Shown: positions 38,279-47,181 of the stretch, in pieces
Layout of the letters: each line of letters begins with the position of its first letter
How positions within the stretch are numbered: the first letter of the stretch is position 1
Assembly: GCF_900103365.1 (NCBI RefSeq)
Contig: NZ_LT629703.1
Coordinates: 6,744,501 to 6,808,500, forward strand
Reading direction: 5' to 3'
DNA length: 64,000 nucleotides
Origin: Afipia sp. GAS231
Lineage (GTDB): Bacteria; Pseudomonadota; Alphaproteobacteria; Rhizobiales; Xanthobacteraceae
The notes under the pieces: generated by a model
Databases searched by the model: none
What the model was told of the DNA's origin: nothing
What the model saw: the letters and a program-made list of their open reading frames with translations, nothing else
Translations under genes and position numbers: made by a program

Positions 38279-38905
38279 ATGGCCAATACGCGCGAGCCCC
38301 TCCTCAAGCCGATCCCGATCCTGTCGCTGCGCCCGACCCAGATGACGGTCGGAATGCGCGAGGTGAAGGAAAAGCGCAAGCGCTGGCGCGAGAAAGGGTC
38401 GGCCAAGAAGCAGGCCAAGATGCTCGGCACGCACATGATCCCGGTCGTGCACGGGCCCGACGACCACTATTATGTGGTTGATCACCATCATCTGGCGCGC
38501 GCGCTGCACGACGAAGGTGTCCAGGATATCCTGGTGACCGTGATCGGCGACCTCACCATGGTCGATCGCGAGGCGTTCTGGGGCGTGATGGACAACAAGC
38601 GATGGGTCTATCCCTACGATGCCAAGGGCGAACGCTGCCATTTCAAGCAGATTCCGAAATCGGTAGCCGACCTCAAGGACGATCCGTTCCGCAGCCTCGC
38701 CGGCGAACTGCGCCGCGCCGGCGGATTCGCCAAGGACACCACCCCGTTCAGCGAATTCCTGTGGGCGGATTTCCTGCGCCGCAAGCTGTCGCGCAAGAGC
38801 GTGGACGAGAACTTCGCGAAGTCGATCGAAAAAGGTCTTGCCTACGTCAAGAGCAAGGACGCGATCTATCTGCCCGGCTGGTGCGGACCGGCGACGGACG
38901 ATTGA
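38279..38905 (+). CDS. ParB-like (ParBc_2) protein
   Basis: A 208-aa protein of the putative ParB-like nuclease family. The N-terminal ParB/sulfiredoxin-type fold is suggested by ILSLRPTQMTVGMREVKEKR and YYVVDHHHLARALHDEGV, where the DHHH cluster may be catalytic or metal-binding. There is no helix-turn-helix or parA neighbour, so a partition role is unlikely. Function unproven. Confidence 0.75.
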   Translation: MANTREPLLKPIPILSLRPTQMTVGMREVKEKRKRWREKGSAKKQAKMLGTHMIPVVHGPDDHYYVVDHHHLARALHDEGVQDILVTVIGDLTMVDREAFWGVMDNKRWVYPYDAKGERCHFKQIPKSVADLKDDPFRSLAGELRRAGGFAKDTTPFSEFLWADFLRRKLSRKSVDENFAKSIEKGLAYVKSKDAIYLPGWCGPATDD

Positions 38906-38941
38906 CGGACGTGACGCCGCCCGCGTCCTGCCGGGACGAAA

Positions 38942-39445
38942 GTGCTGATCAGAATCCTGCCGATTTGGGAGGGCGTTTTGCATAAGTTGCAGCGATTGGC
39001 GCGCGCGTTGGGCGCGATTGGATTTCTTTACGCTTTCTGCGGCCTCGGGACGCAGTCGGCTTACGCCGATGGCTCCGTATCATCCCTGGGCATGGGCTAC
39101 GGCGCGATCGACGCAGCCGCGTTTGCGAGGTTCCTGAACGTCGTTCAGCAGTATAACGCGTCGGGCGAACGCTTTCGCATCGACGGCCACTGTCAATCTG
39201 CCTGCACCATGTTCCTTTCGATACGCAATGTCTGCGTCACGCCGGGTGCAACGCTGTTGTTTCACGCCGGCGGGTCCATGCGAAAGGGCATTATCAACCC
39301 GGCCACCACGCAGCAAATGCTCAGCACTTATAACGCTGCCTTGCGCCAGTATGTCACCGACAACCATCTCATGGATACGTTCGCCTTTCATCCGATTCCA
39401 GGTAGCCAAATCATCAGGCGCTTCGGCTACCGGGCCTGCCGGTAG
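38942..39445 (+). CDS. Exported protein, possible periplasmic ClpP-like fold
   Basis: A 167-aa hypothetical with an N-terminal signal sequence ending near SAYADG (about 42). The core IDGHCQSACTMFLSIRNVCVTPGATLLFHAG resembles the active-site region of periplasmic ClpP/SDH-like proteins (COG3904), where the Ser of SAC would be the nucleophile; this is from pattern only. Start GTG 38942 or TTG 38979; the second lies just before the hydrophobic part. Confidence 0.55.
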   Translation: MLIRILPIWEGVLHKLQRLARALGAIGFLYAFCGLGTQSAYADGSVSSLGMGYGAIDAAAFARFLNVVQQYNASGERFRIDGHCQSACTMFLSIRNVCVTPGATLLFHAGGSMRKGIINPATTQQMLSTYNAALRQYVTDNHLMDTFAFHPIPGSQIIRRFGYRACR

Positions 39446-39466
39446 GAAGAGCTACGGTGACGGTGC

Positions 39467-40189
39467 ATGATCGTCCAGGCCTGCCTTAACGGCGCCCGTC
39501 CAAACGACTATCACCCGAAGCTGCCGGTCACGGCCGAAGCCATGGCCCTCGACGGCGCTGGCTGTATCGCCGCCGGCGCCGCCGAACTCCACATCCACCC
39601 GCGTGGGTTCGACGGACGCGAGAATTTGGCGGCGGTCGACGAGACGATACGCGCCGTGCGGGCGAGATGCCCGGGAACGCTTGTCGGGGTTTCGACGGGC
39701 GCGTGGATCGAAGGCGATGAAAAGCGGACGCGAGACTGCATCGCGGCCTGGCGGGAGTTGCCCGACTACGCCTCCGTTAATCTGTCCGAGGCAGATGCTC
39801 CGGCCATCATCGCGTTGCTGGACGGCATCGGCGTCGGCGTCGAAGCAGGGCTGGCGACGGTCGCCGATGCGGAGCGATTTGTCGCGATCCCGAATTGCCG
39901 TCGGGCGTTCCGTATCCTCATTGAAATCGAGGAACAGGCGTTCGAAAAGGCCGACGAGATCGCGGATGGGATCGCGCGGGTCCTGGAGCGTGCGCAGCTG
40001 AGACGACAGATTCTCCTGCACGGGTTCGACACGACCGTTTGGCATTGCGTCGAGCGCGCACGCCGACAGCGCTGGTCCACACGCGTTGGACTGGAAGATG
40101 GGTGTCGTCTCGCGAATGGTGAAATAGCCGGCGGCAACGCCGACCTTGTATCAGATGCCCTCAAGATGTTTCGGCTGGCACAACACTAG
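39467..40189 (+). CDS. BKACE-family (3-keto-5-aminohexanoate cleavage-like) protein
   Basis: A 240-aa TIM-barrel member of the DUF849/BKACE family. Zinc ligands are His42 and His44 in ELHIHPRGFDG. These enzymes split beta-keto acids with acetyl-CoA; the substrate here cannot be assigned. Slightly shorter than the usual 270-310 aa. Convergent with the AhpD-like gene, 9 bases apart. Confidence 0.8.
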   Translation: MIVQACLNGARPNDYHPKLPVTAEAMALDGAGCIAAGAAELHIHPRGFDGRENLAAVDETIRAVRARCPGTLVGVSTGAWIEGDEKRTRDCIAAWRELPDYASVNLSEADAPAIIALLDGIGVGVEAGLATVADAERFVAIPNCRRAFRILIEIEEQAFEKADEIADGIARVLERAQLRRQILLHGFDTTVWHCVERARRQRWSTRVGLEDGCRLANGEIAGGNADLVSDALKMFRLAQH

Positions 40190-40198
40190 GCGCCGCCC

Positions 40199-40777
40199 TT
40201 ATTTAGGCAGCCGCCCCATCAGGTAGAACTCGTCGTTCGGGCGCATCGAGGTGACGTTGGCCATCCGGTTCGACAGCGCAAAGAACGCCGCGATCGCGGT
40301 GATGTCCCAGATGTCGTCGTCGGAGAAACCGTGGCCGGCGACCTCGGCAAAGTCCGCTTCCGAGACCTTGTTGGCCTCCTGGCTGACCTTCATGGCGAAA
40401 TCGAGCATGGCGCGCTGCCGCGGCGTGATGTCGGCCTTGCGGTAGTTGACCGCGATCTGGTCGGCGATCTCAGGATTCTTGGCGCGGATGCGCAGGATCG
40501 CGCCATGGGCGATCACGCAGTAATGGCACTGGTTGGCGCTCGAGGTCGCCACCACGATCATCTCGCGCTCGGCCTTGGTCAGGCCGCCGTCCTTTTCCAT
40601 CAGCGCATCGTGATAGGCAAAGAAGGCGCGAAACTCGTCGGGACGATAGGCCAGCGACAGGAACACGTTCGGCACGAATCCGGACTTTTCCTGCACCGCC
40701 AGAATGCGGGTGCGGATATCGTCCGGCAGTGTGTCGATGGCGGGCGTCGGGAATCGTTTGGCGGCGGGCTGCGTCAT
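40199..40777 (-). CDS. AhpD/CMD-family peroxidase-related protein
   Basis: A 192-aa carboxymuconolactone decarboxylase-like protein. The redox motif CHYC (Cys84, Cys87) with His91 in the SANQCHYCVIAHGA block is typical of alkylhydroperoxidase-like AhpD relatives. ATG 40777 gives MTQPAAKRFPTP; the upstream in-frame start 40822 seems too far. Likely reduces peroxides in the cytoplasm. Confidence 0.85.
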   Translation of the reverse strand: MTQPAAKRFPTPAIDTLPDDIRTRILAVQEKSGFVPNVFLSLAYRPDEFRAFFAYHDALMEKDGGLTKAEREMIVVATSSANQCHYCVIAHGAILRIRAKNPEIADQIAVNYRKADITPRQRAMLDFAMKVSQEANKVSEADFAEVAGHGFSDDDIWDITAIAAFFALSNRMANVTSMRPNDEFYLMGRLPK

Positions 40778-40843
40778 GAAGTGGTTCCGGCTGGGCCGCG
40801 GGAGGCGGCGATGCTGAACCATATCGCGATTTTGGACGGTGTG

Positions 40844-40910
40844 GATACCCGGGTTCAGCGCAGCTGATACCCCGGGTTCAGCGCAGCTGATACCCCGGGT
40901 TCAGCGCAGC
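40844..40910. repeat. Three tandem copies of a 22-23 bp unit
   Basis: GATACCC(C)GGGTTCAGCGCAG occurs at 40844, 40866 and 40889. The third copy covers the last codons and the TGA of the HerA-like gene, so the stop codon region has been copied outwards twice. The first copy lacks one C. Looks like slippage or a local duplication. Confidence 0.85.
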
Positions 40911-42640
40911 GGCTTCTTCAGCAGCGAGAAGCGATCGGGATCGAGTCCCATCGACGGCTGCAGCATCGGCGCTTCGACCGGCGTCATGATCCGTGCGGCC
41001 GGACGATCGCTGATGGAGGGATCGTTGGGGACGTCGCGATGCGAGGTGGCGCCGCGCCAGCGTTCCAGTACGGCGGCAACGAAATGCTGGTCATGGCCGG
41101 CGGCAACCGACGGCACCGTGGCAATGGTGGCCTCGCTGCGCGGCAACTGATGCACCGGAACTTCCTTGAAGCGCAGCCGCGTCGGCAGCGCCACGCCTTC
41201 GCCGAACGCCAGCACTTCGCGGGTGCCGAGCGAGGGCACGAACGACAGCAGGTTTGCCGCGGCGTCCGACACCGCCGAGCGCAGCAGCGCCTGGTCGCGA
41301 TCGTTGGCCAGCCGCATCGCAAACAGCGTGTTGCACTGGGAGATGATGGTGGCGTCGAGTTCGGCCGGACGCTGGGTGACGAGGCCGAGATAGACGCCGT
41401 ATTTACGGCCTTCCTTGGCGATGCGGGAGACCGCCTTGCGCGTCGGGCCAAAGCCGATGTTGCGGTCGGCGGCGGCGTAACGGTGGGCTTCTTCGCAGAC
41501 GAACAACAAAGGCGACACACCGTCGCTCCAGAGGCCGAAATCGAACGCCATCCGGCACAGCACCGACACCACGGAATCGACCACCTCGGCCGGGAAGCCG
41601 GCGAGCTGCATGATGGTCATCGGCCGGCCGTTGGCGGGCAGGCGGAACAGATGGCTGATGACTTCGGCCATGGTGTCGCCGCCGACATTGGCGTTGTCGA
41701 ACATGAAGGTGTAGCGCGGGTCGTTGCGGACGGTCTCGATGCGCGAGATCAGCTTGTGATAGATGATGCGCGACGAGCGGTTCTCCAGCTTGCCCATGCG
41801 CTCGTCGATCAGCGAAATCAGGTCGACCAGGCGGTAGGGCACCGGAGTATCGACGGTGTAGCCGACCGATTTGGGGTCGACGCGCTTCAGCCCGAGCCGG
41901 TCTGAATTCTGGTACTGGGTATAGAGGCCCTTGGCCATCGGAATGACCTCGGCGAGAATATCGAGTTCCTCCGGTACGCCGGGACGCCCGGCGAACAGCA
42001 CGTCGACGATTTCCTCGAAATTGAACAGCCAGAACGGCAGTTTCAGGTTGCGCGGGTTGAGCACCAGCGAGCGGTCGCCGAAGCAGCGGCCATATTCGTT
42101 GTGGACGTCGAGCAGGAAGATGCGCAGGTTCGGCCGCGCCCGCAGGATTTCGTTCAGCAGCAGCGAGACGCTGGTCGATTTACCGACGCCGGTCGAACCC
42201 AGGATCGCGAAGTGCTTCGATAGCATTTCCTCGACGTCGACATAGGCGATGACGGAGCGGTCCTGCTGCAGGTTGCCGATATTGATCTGGTCCGCGCCGC
42301 TTGGCGCATAAACCGTACGAAGGTCCTGGTTGGTGATCAGGTCGACATTGTCACCGATGGTCGGATAGTTGGTGACGCCGCGCTGGAACTTGGGACGGTC
42401 ATCGCCGAGAATTTCGCCGAGCAGGTCGACCGAGGCGGTCGCGATGTACTCGTCAGAGACGGGCAGGCTCTCGCAGCTTACTTCGGTGATCATGGCAACG
42501 ATCGTGGAAGAGGCGCAGCGAATGCTGATGAAGCGGCCGACGGTGGCGCGCACCTCCGAAACCGGCATCTGACGTTCCGCCAGAAGCCCGACCCGGGCGA
42601 GGGAGCCGCGCACCGAAATTACACGTCCGAAAGATGTCAC
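40901..42640 (-). CDS. HerA-like ATPase (DUF87)
   Basis: A 579-aa FtsK/HerA-superfamily ATPase. An N-terminal HAS-barrel-like domain (about 1-100: GRVISVRGSLARVGLL) is followed by Walker A GSTGVGKSTS (about 146) and Walker B LLFVCEEAHRY (about 380), then the arginine-finger region QRPAELD. Family members pump DNA in repair with NurA; no NurA-like nuclease is adjacent here. A chromosomal gene common in Bradyrhizobium rather than an obvious defence gene. Confidence 0.88.
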   Translation of the reverse strand: MTSFGRVISVRGSLARVGLLAERQMPVSEVRATVGRFISIRCASSTIVAMITEVSCESLPVSDEYIATASVDLLGEILGDDRPKFQRGVTNYPTIGDNVDLITNQDLRTVYAPSGADQINIGNLQQDRSVIAYVDVEEMLSKHFAILGSTGVGKSTSVSLLLNEILRARPNLRIFLLDVHNEYGRCFGDRSLVLNPRNLKLPFWLFNFEEIVDVLFAGRPGVPEELDILAEVIPMAKGLYTQYQNSDRLGLKRVDPKSVGYTVDTPVPYRLVDLISLIDERMGKLENRSSRIIYHKLISRIETVRNDPRYTFMFDNANVGGDTMAEVISHLFRLPANGRPMTIMQLAGFPAEVVDSVVSVLCRMAFDFGLWSDGVSPLLFVCEEAHRYAAADRNIGFGPTRKAVSRIAKEGRKYGVYLGLVTQRPAELDATIISQCNTLFAMRLANDRDQALLRSAVSDAAANLLSFVPSLGTREVLAFGEGVALPTRLRFKEVPVHQLPRSEATIATVPSVAAGHDQHFVAAVLERWRGATSHRDVPNDPSISDRPAARIMTPVEAPMLQPSMGLDPDRFSLLKKPLR

Positions 42641-43016
42641 GGGTTTTGACCTGGCATGTCATTAATTGGGTTCTGGCCCTCATTATGAACAGCCGGGCTA
42701 GCGAAACGGTTAAACTGGCGGGGTTCCGCATCCGCTAAATCCGCGGCATCTTGGTCAGGAACCGTTTTGCAACCGCATCGGTTCGGGGCATCAGCGGTCG
42801 GTAAGGCCGAGAAATCAGCGCTTTCCGGCATTTGCGCCTGCGCGCGACGCCAGCGCGATTTAATCATTCATTTACCATTTCAAAGGAGAGCGAGGGCGGT
42901 GCCGCCGCGCGCCGGTAACTTCCGGCCACGTCGCGCGGATCCGGCCCGGACACCGGCTGCGGTAACCGACTGCTAACCGCAAGTTGTAACGGGCTTTCCA
43001 TCTGTCCTGCGTAGGA
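42641..43016. other. Divergent intergenic region, no gene seen
   Basis: 376 bases between the HerA-like gene (minus) and the GGDEF-EAL gene (plus). It should hold both promoters. An AT-richer patch (TTTAATCATTCATTTACCATTT, about 42858-42880) is the best candidate for the plus-strand promoter. No palindrome stands out. Confidence 0.3.
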
Positions 43017-45032
43017 ATGATGCAGAGCGCGACCGACGCCGGGCATGGCGGTTGCGTGTCTGGTTGGGTTCCAGACGGTTGGCCGCCACGGCGGATCATT
43101 CGCGTGCCAGGGAATATCCGGGTGACCATCGACGACGGCCATCAATTGCCGGAAGGTCCTGCCAGTCCCGCTCTCAGAGCCGGGATCGTCAGGCGAGCCG
43201 CGCTTTGCTGCATGCTGCTCGCGGCAGTGGTTTCGGCCGGCGTTGCGATGTCGGCATGGAGCCTGCGCGAACATATCCTGTCCGCGCTTGTCGCCGTTCT
43301 CGCGGTCATGGTCGGTCTCTTGCTGCTGCGCCATCGGTTGACCGAGCAGCGGCTGGCTGCGGAGCGGCGCCACCTTGCAATCGCCGTCAACAACATCCCG
43401 CAAGGCCTTGTTCTCTATGACGCATCGGCGCGGATCATCATCTGCAACCAGCCCTATATCGAGATGTTCGGGCTGTCGCCGGAGGTGGTCAAGCCCGGCT
43501 GCACCATGCAGCGGCTGATCGGTCACCGGAAGGAGACCGGATCCTTTGACGGCGACGTCGATGCGTTCTGCAATGCCATCATTCACAAGGTCGCGCTCGG
43601 CAAAGCCACCCGTCAGCTCACCGAAGCGCCGGGCGGCCGGGCGATCGAGATCATCAACCGGCCGCTGAAGGCCGGCGGCTGGGTCGCCACGATCGAGGAC
43701 ATTACCGAGCGCACCCGCGCCGACGAGAAGATCGCGCATCTGGCGCATTACGACGCCTTGACCGATCTGCCGAACCGGCTGCTGTTCCGCGAACGGCTCG
43801 AACAGGCGATGAAGGCGGTGCGGCCGGGCGAGCAACTCGCCGTGCTGTATATCGACATCGACGAGTTCAAGAGCGTCAACGATGCGCTCGGCCATCCCGT
43901 CGGCGATGAGCTTCTGATCGGCGTGGCGGATCGGCTGCGGAGCTGCCTCAAGGAGTCCGACATCGCGGCCCGCCTCGGCGGCGACGAATTCGCCGTGATT
44001 CAGACCGCTATCAAGAGCCAGTCGGAAACCACAGAACTCGTTGACGAAATTCATTCGGCGATCAGACGTCCGTTCGAGTGCGCGGGGAATCTGATCACCA
44101 CCGATGCCAGTATCGGCATCGCGCTCGCTGCCGGCGACGGTCTCGACCTCGACCAGTTGCTGAGGAACGCGGACCTTGCTTTGTACGGAGCCAAGGGCGA
44201 CGGACGGCGGACCTACCGTTTCTTCGAGGCCGGCATGGATGCGCGCGCCAAGGCGCGGCGAAGCCTGGAACTCGAACTGCGTCAGGCCATCAGCGACGGC
44301 AGCCTCGAGGCCTGGTATCAACCGGTGCTCAATCTGGAGACCAACAGGGTTTCCTCCTGCGAGGCGCTGTTGCGGTGGCGGCATCCCGAACGCGGCATGA
44401 TCTCGCCCGCGGAATTCATCCCGGTCGCCGAAGAGACCGGCCTGATCAATCAGCTCGGCCACTGGGTGCTCAACACCGCCTGCGCCGAGGCGGTCAACTG
44501 GCCGGACGAGGTCCGCGTGGCGGTCAACGTCTCGCCGATTCAGTTCAGAAGCCAGACGCTGGCGCTCAACGTCGCCGCGGCACTGGCGGCCTCGGGCCTT
44601 TCCGCCGACCGGCTCGAACTCGAGATCACCGAGGCCGTCCTGATCCGCGATGACGAGGCCGCCCTCGAGGTTCTGCACCAGTTGCGAAAGCTCGGCGTCC
44701 GCATCGCGCTCGACGACTTCGGCACCGGCTATTCCTCGCTCAGCTATCTGCAGCGTTTTCCGTTCGACAAGATCAAGATCGATCGCTCTTTCATCCGGGA
44801 TCTCGCCGGCGGTGGAGCCTCGTCGTCGATCGTCCAGGCCGTCGTCAACATTGCCGCCGCCAGCGACATGATGACGACCGCCGAGGGCGTCGAAACCGAG
44901 CAGCAGCGCAATCTCTTGTACATCCTCGGCTGTACCGAAATGCAGGGCTTTCTGTTCAGCCCGGCGATACCGGCGGTGGAGGTCAGGCGGCTATTGCTGT
45001 CGCACCGTGGCAAGGCGGTATCGGCGGCTTGA
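43017..45032 (+). CDS. Membrane-anchored GGDEF-EAL cyclic-di-GMP protein
   Basis: A 671-aa signalling protein. Two N-terminal membrane helices (about 58-105), a PAS domain (about 118-230, RRHLAIAVNNIPQGLVLYD), then a GGDEF domain with intact motif LGGDEF (about 320) and an EAL domain with EALLRW (about 448) and DDFGTGYSSLSYL. Both active sites look complete, so it may make and break cyclic di-GMP. ATG 43017 follows a weak GTAGGA. Confidence 0.92.
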   Translation: MMQSATDAGHGGCVSGWVPDGWPPRRIIRVPGNIRVTIDDGHQLPEGPASPALRAGIVRRAALCCMLLAAVVSAGVAMSAWSLREHILSALVAVLAVMVGLLLLRHRLTEQRLAAERRHLAIAVNNIPQGLVLYDASARIIICNQPYIEMFGLSPEVVKPGCTMQRLIGHRKETGSFDGDVDAFCNAIIHKVALGKATRQLTEAPGGRAIEIINRPLKAGGWVATIEDITERTRADEKIAHLAHYDALTDLPNRLLFRERLEQAMKAVRPGEQLAVLYIDIDEFKSVNDALGHPVGDELLIGVADRLRSCLKESDIAARLGGDEFAVIQTAIKSQSETTELVDEIHSAIRRPFECAGNLITTDASIGIALAAGDGLDLDQLLRNADLALYGAKGDGRRTYRFFEAGMDARAKARRSLELELRQAISDGSLEAWYQPVLNLETNRVSSCEALLRWRHPERGMISPAEFIPVAEETGLINQLGHWVLNTACAEAVNWPDEVRVAVNVSPIQFRSQTLALNVAAALAASGLSADRLELEITEAVLIRDDEAALEVLHQLRKLGVRIALDDFGTGYSSLSYLQRFPFDKIKIDRSFIRDLAGGGASSSIVQAVVNIAAASDMMTTAEGVETEQQRNLLYILGCTEMQGFLFSPAIPAVEVRRLLLSHRGKAVSAA

Positions 45033-45068
45033 ACCGCCGGGTGCGGCTTGCTATCCACGATCCCAGCC

Positions 45069-45737
45069 ATGGCGAAACCCCCGCTGCATCGAAAAACCGT
45101 GTCGGCAAGGATCAGCAAGCACAAGGTCGCCGACGGCATTTACCTGCTTCGCTTCAAGACCCAGTACGAACTGACGTCGACCTTCCTCCGCGTGCAGGAA
45201 TATTACGAGTCGCCGCGGTTTCACGGGCGGATCTTCACGCTCGAACAATTCATGGACTGGTATGCCGCGCAGTACGGCAGCTTCAGCTATTTTGAGGACT
45301 GGTCGGGCTTTAACGTGCCTTCGACGGCTTTCCAGCCGTTCTTCGACGGAAAATTCGATCCGCTGACCGAGAAGGAAAAGCGGCTGCTTGGGCTGTTTCG
45401 GAACCTGCGCGGACGGTTTTACGTCATCGGCATTTATGAAAGCGGCAGGAAAGGCAGTTTGACCCACGAACTCGCGCACGCGCTGTTCTTTACCGATGCC
45501 GCCTATCGGGAAGCCGTGCACGAGGCCATGCGTGGCTACGACACCTCCGCGCTCGAAAAGAAGCTCGTCGAGGCCGGCTACGCCAGGCACGTCGTTCCGG
45601 ACGAGGTGCAGGCCTATATCGTGGCGCCTTCAGGCGAACTGGGCGCCGTGTCGCGGCCGCTGGAGCCCCTGCGCCGACGGCTGCGTGCGCTGTTCAAACT
45701 ACATTCCAAAGGGCTATCGATCCCCACATTCAGGTAA
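45069..45737 (+). CDS. Hypothetical protein with HExxH motif
   Basis: A 222-aa protein not recognised as a named family. Residues 133-137 read HELAH within GSLTHELAHALFF, the form of zinc metalloprotease active sites. Rich in aromatic residues before it; no signal peptide or membrane segment. The last 8 bases overlap the end of the convergent hydrolase gene. It could be a chromosomal gene of the flank or belong to the neighbouring three-gene system. Confidence 0.7.
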   Translation: MAKPPLHRKTVSARISKHKVADGIYLLRFKTQYELTSTFLRVQEYYESPRFHGRIFTLEQFMDWYAAQYGSFSYFEDWSGFNVPSTAFQPFFDGKFDPLTEKEKRLLGLFRNLRGRFYVIGIYESGRKGSLTHELAHALFFTDAAYREAVHEAMRGYDTSALEKKLVEAGYARHVVPDEVQAYIVAPSGELGAVSRPLEPLRRRLRALFKLHSKGLSIPTFR

Positions 45738-47181
45738 ACTTCGCCGAGATGTAGTCGATCGTTTGCGGCTGCCGGAAATAATTGCAGTGCCAGACGACAT
45801 CGCTGGTTCCGAAGTCGTGGGGCGGCGCGGCGAGATTGAGGTGAGGCACGCCCAGGTCCGTCATCGACGCCGTATCGACCACCAGATCGTTTTCGCCGCC
45901 AAAGACAGCGTTGGTAGCCTTGTCCGCGGCGACCTCCTTGCGGAAGTATCGCCAGAATCGCCAGCCGGGGTCGGCTGTCTCGAAATTGGATTGCACCGCA
46001 TAGTAGAAGGGATCGACGGCGCACGGCCCGAGCCGGAGTCGATCGATCTCGTGGTTGTTGCTGACGGCGGATTGCCCCGACAGGCCAGGAATCAGGGAGA
46101 CCAGGCCATCCACCAGCGGCGTATTGGCGAGCGCACCCGTCACCGACACGACGACCTGGACCAGTTTGCCGCCGACCCAGAGGAACGGGTTGGCTGTGCC
46201 GGCGAGTGTCAGCGTTTTCTCGGCGAAGCTTCCGATATTTGTAATCAGGTCCAGCACGTTCTTGAGTTTGTCGGGAGCTGCGAGCGACGTTCCTCTGAGG
46301 GGTGATCCCACCAGGACGGCACGGACCGGAGTGGCCGGCAGGATGCTCAGCGATTTGCCAAACCCCTCAAGCCACCACCGCACCACCAGTCCGCCGCGGC
46401 TATGCGCAATGACGTCGATCTGTCCGCTTGCGTTTGCAAAGAACCGTCCGAGTTCGAGGGCGTTGACGATTGGGCTTACCGCCAGCGTCGCGTGCTCGAA
46501 GAAGACGACATTCTTGTAGGATTTCGCGCCGGTCGTGGCCCGGTTGAGGAAATCAAGCCCTTTCGCGGTGCTTGTGAACTCCCCCAGCATGTTAGTGGCG
46601 TTGGAAAAGGTCCCGTGCACGAACAATAGCGTGGGGCCTTCCAGCACCGGCATCGTAGCGGGCTTATCGAGCTGGAAGGTGTTGGCGTTGATCCTGCGTA
46701 GGGGCCTCAGTTGCGAACGCAGTAATTCATCGAGAGCGGGATTGAGGGTCTGGTCGATGGCGCCGATGGCCGCACCGACCTTGTTGGGCTTCAGGACTGG
46801 AAAAGTCCTGGTCAATATCACCGGGCTTTCCGCCGGTCCGGCGTCCGAAGTCGGGAGCAGGGGCGGCGGCAGTCCCGCGCGCCGTCGCATGCGGCGGCGG
46901 CGAAGCCCGATGTCAACGGCAGGAGGCGGACCTTGCGGAATGTCGTCGTGCCAGGAAAGTATCCCGTCCGTTTCGACCAACGAAACCGTCTTGATGGGAT
47001 TATCTGGTGTATTTGAAGCGCGCCGGCGCCGCCGCCGCAAGCCGGAGACCGAGGTCTTTTCCTCGTCGTAATCCTCATAGAGGCCTTTGAAAATGTCGTC
47101 ATGCTTGTCCCAGAGGTCGGCATGGGACTGGAAGCGCCCGGGGTCGTCGCCTGCATCTTGCGGCATGTCTGGTCCCGTCAT
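45730..47181 (-). CDS. PGAP1-like alpha/beta hydrolase, third gene of the CHAT operon
   Basis: A 483-aa lipase-like hydrolase. The first 120 residues are charged and contain two copies of a GLRRRR arginine cluster (about 47-54 and 92-101). The hydrolase core starts near 183: oxyanion loop LLFVHGTFSN (186-195), nucleophile Ser261 in VIAHSRGGLVVRW, and a late His in PHDFGTSDVVWHC. This resembles the lipase/DUF7379 and PGAP1 group acting on lipid esters. Its ATG overlaps the stop of the transglutaminase-like gene by 4 bases. If this is a conflict system, it is the most likely effector, perhaps attacking membrane lipids; that is inference. Confidence 0.75.
   Translation of the reverse strand: MTGPDMPQDAGDDPGRFQSHADLWDKHDDIFKGLYEDYDEEKTSVSGLRRRRRRASNTPDNPIKTVSLVETDGILSWHDDIPQGPPPAVDIGLRRRRMRRRAGLPPPLLPTSDAGPAESPVILTRTFPVLKPNKVGAAIGAIDQTLNPALDELLRSQLRPLRRINANTFQLDKPATMPVLEGPTLLFVHGTFSNATNMLGEFTSTAKGLDFLNRATTGAKSYKNVVFFEHATLAVSPIVNALELGRFFANASGQIDVIAHSRGGLVVRWWLEGFGKSLSILPATPVRAVLVGSPLRGTSLAAPDKLKNVLDLITNIGSFAEKTLTLAGTANPFLWVGGKLVQVVVSVTGALANTPLVDGLVSLIPGLSGQSAVSNNHEIDRLRLGPCAVDPFYYAVQSNFETADPGWRFWRYFRKEVAADKATNAVFGGENDLVVDTASMTDLGVPHLNLAAPPHDFGTSDVVWHCNYFRQPQTIDYISAKFT

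Noticed and set aside
40901..42640. HerA-like ATPase as part of an anti-phage system
   Set aside because: No Sir2, nuclease or DUF4297 partner is adjacent; neighbours are ordinary metabolic genes.
42864..44678. 604-codon minus-strand frame opposite the GGDEF-EAL gene
   Set aside because: Shadow frame; the plus strand has intact GGDEF and EAL motifs.
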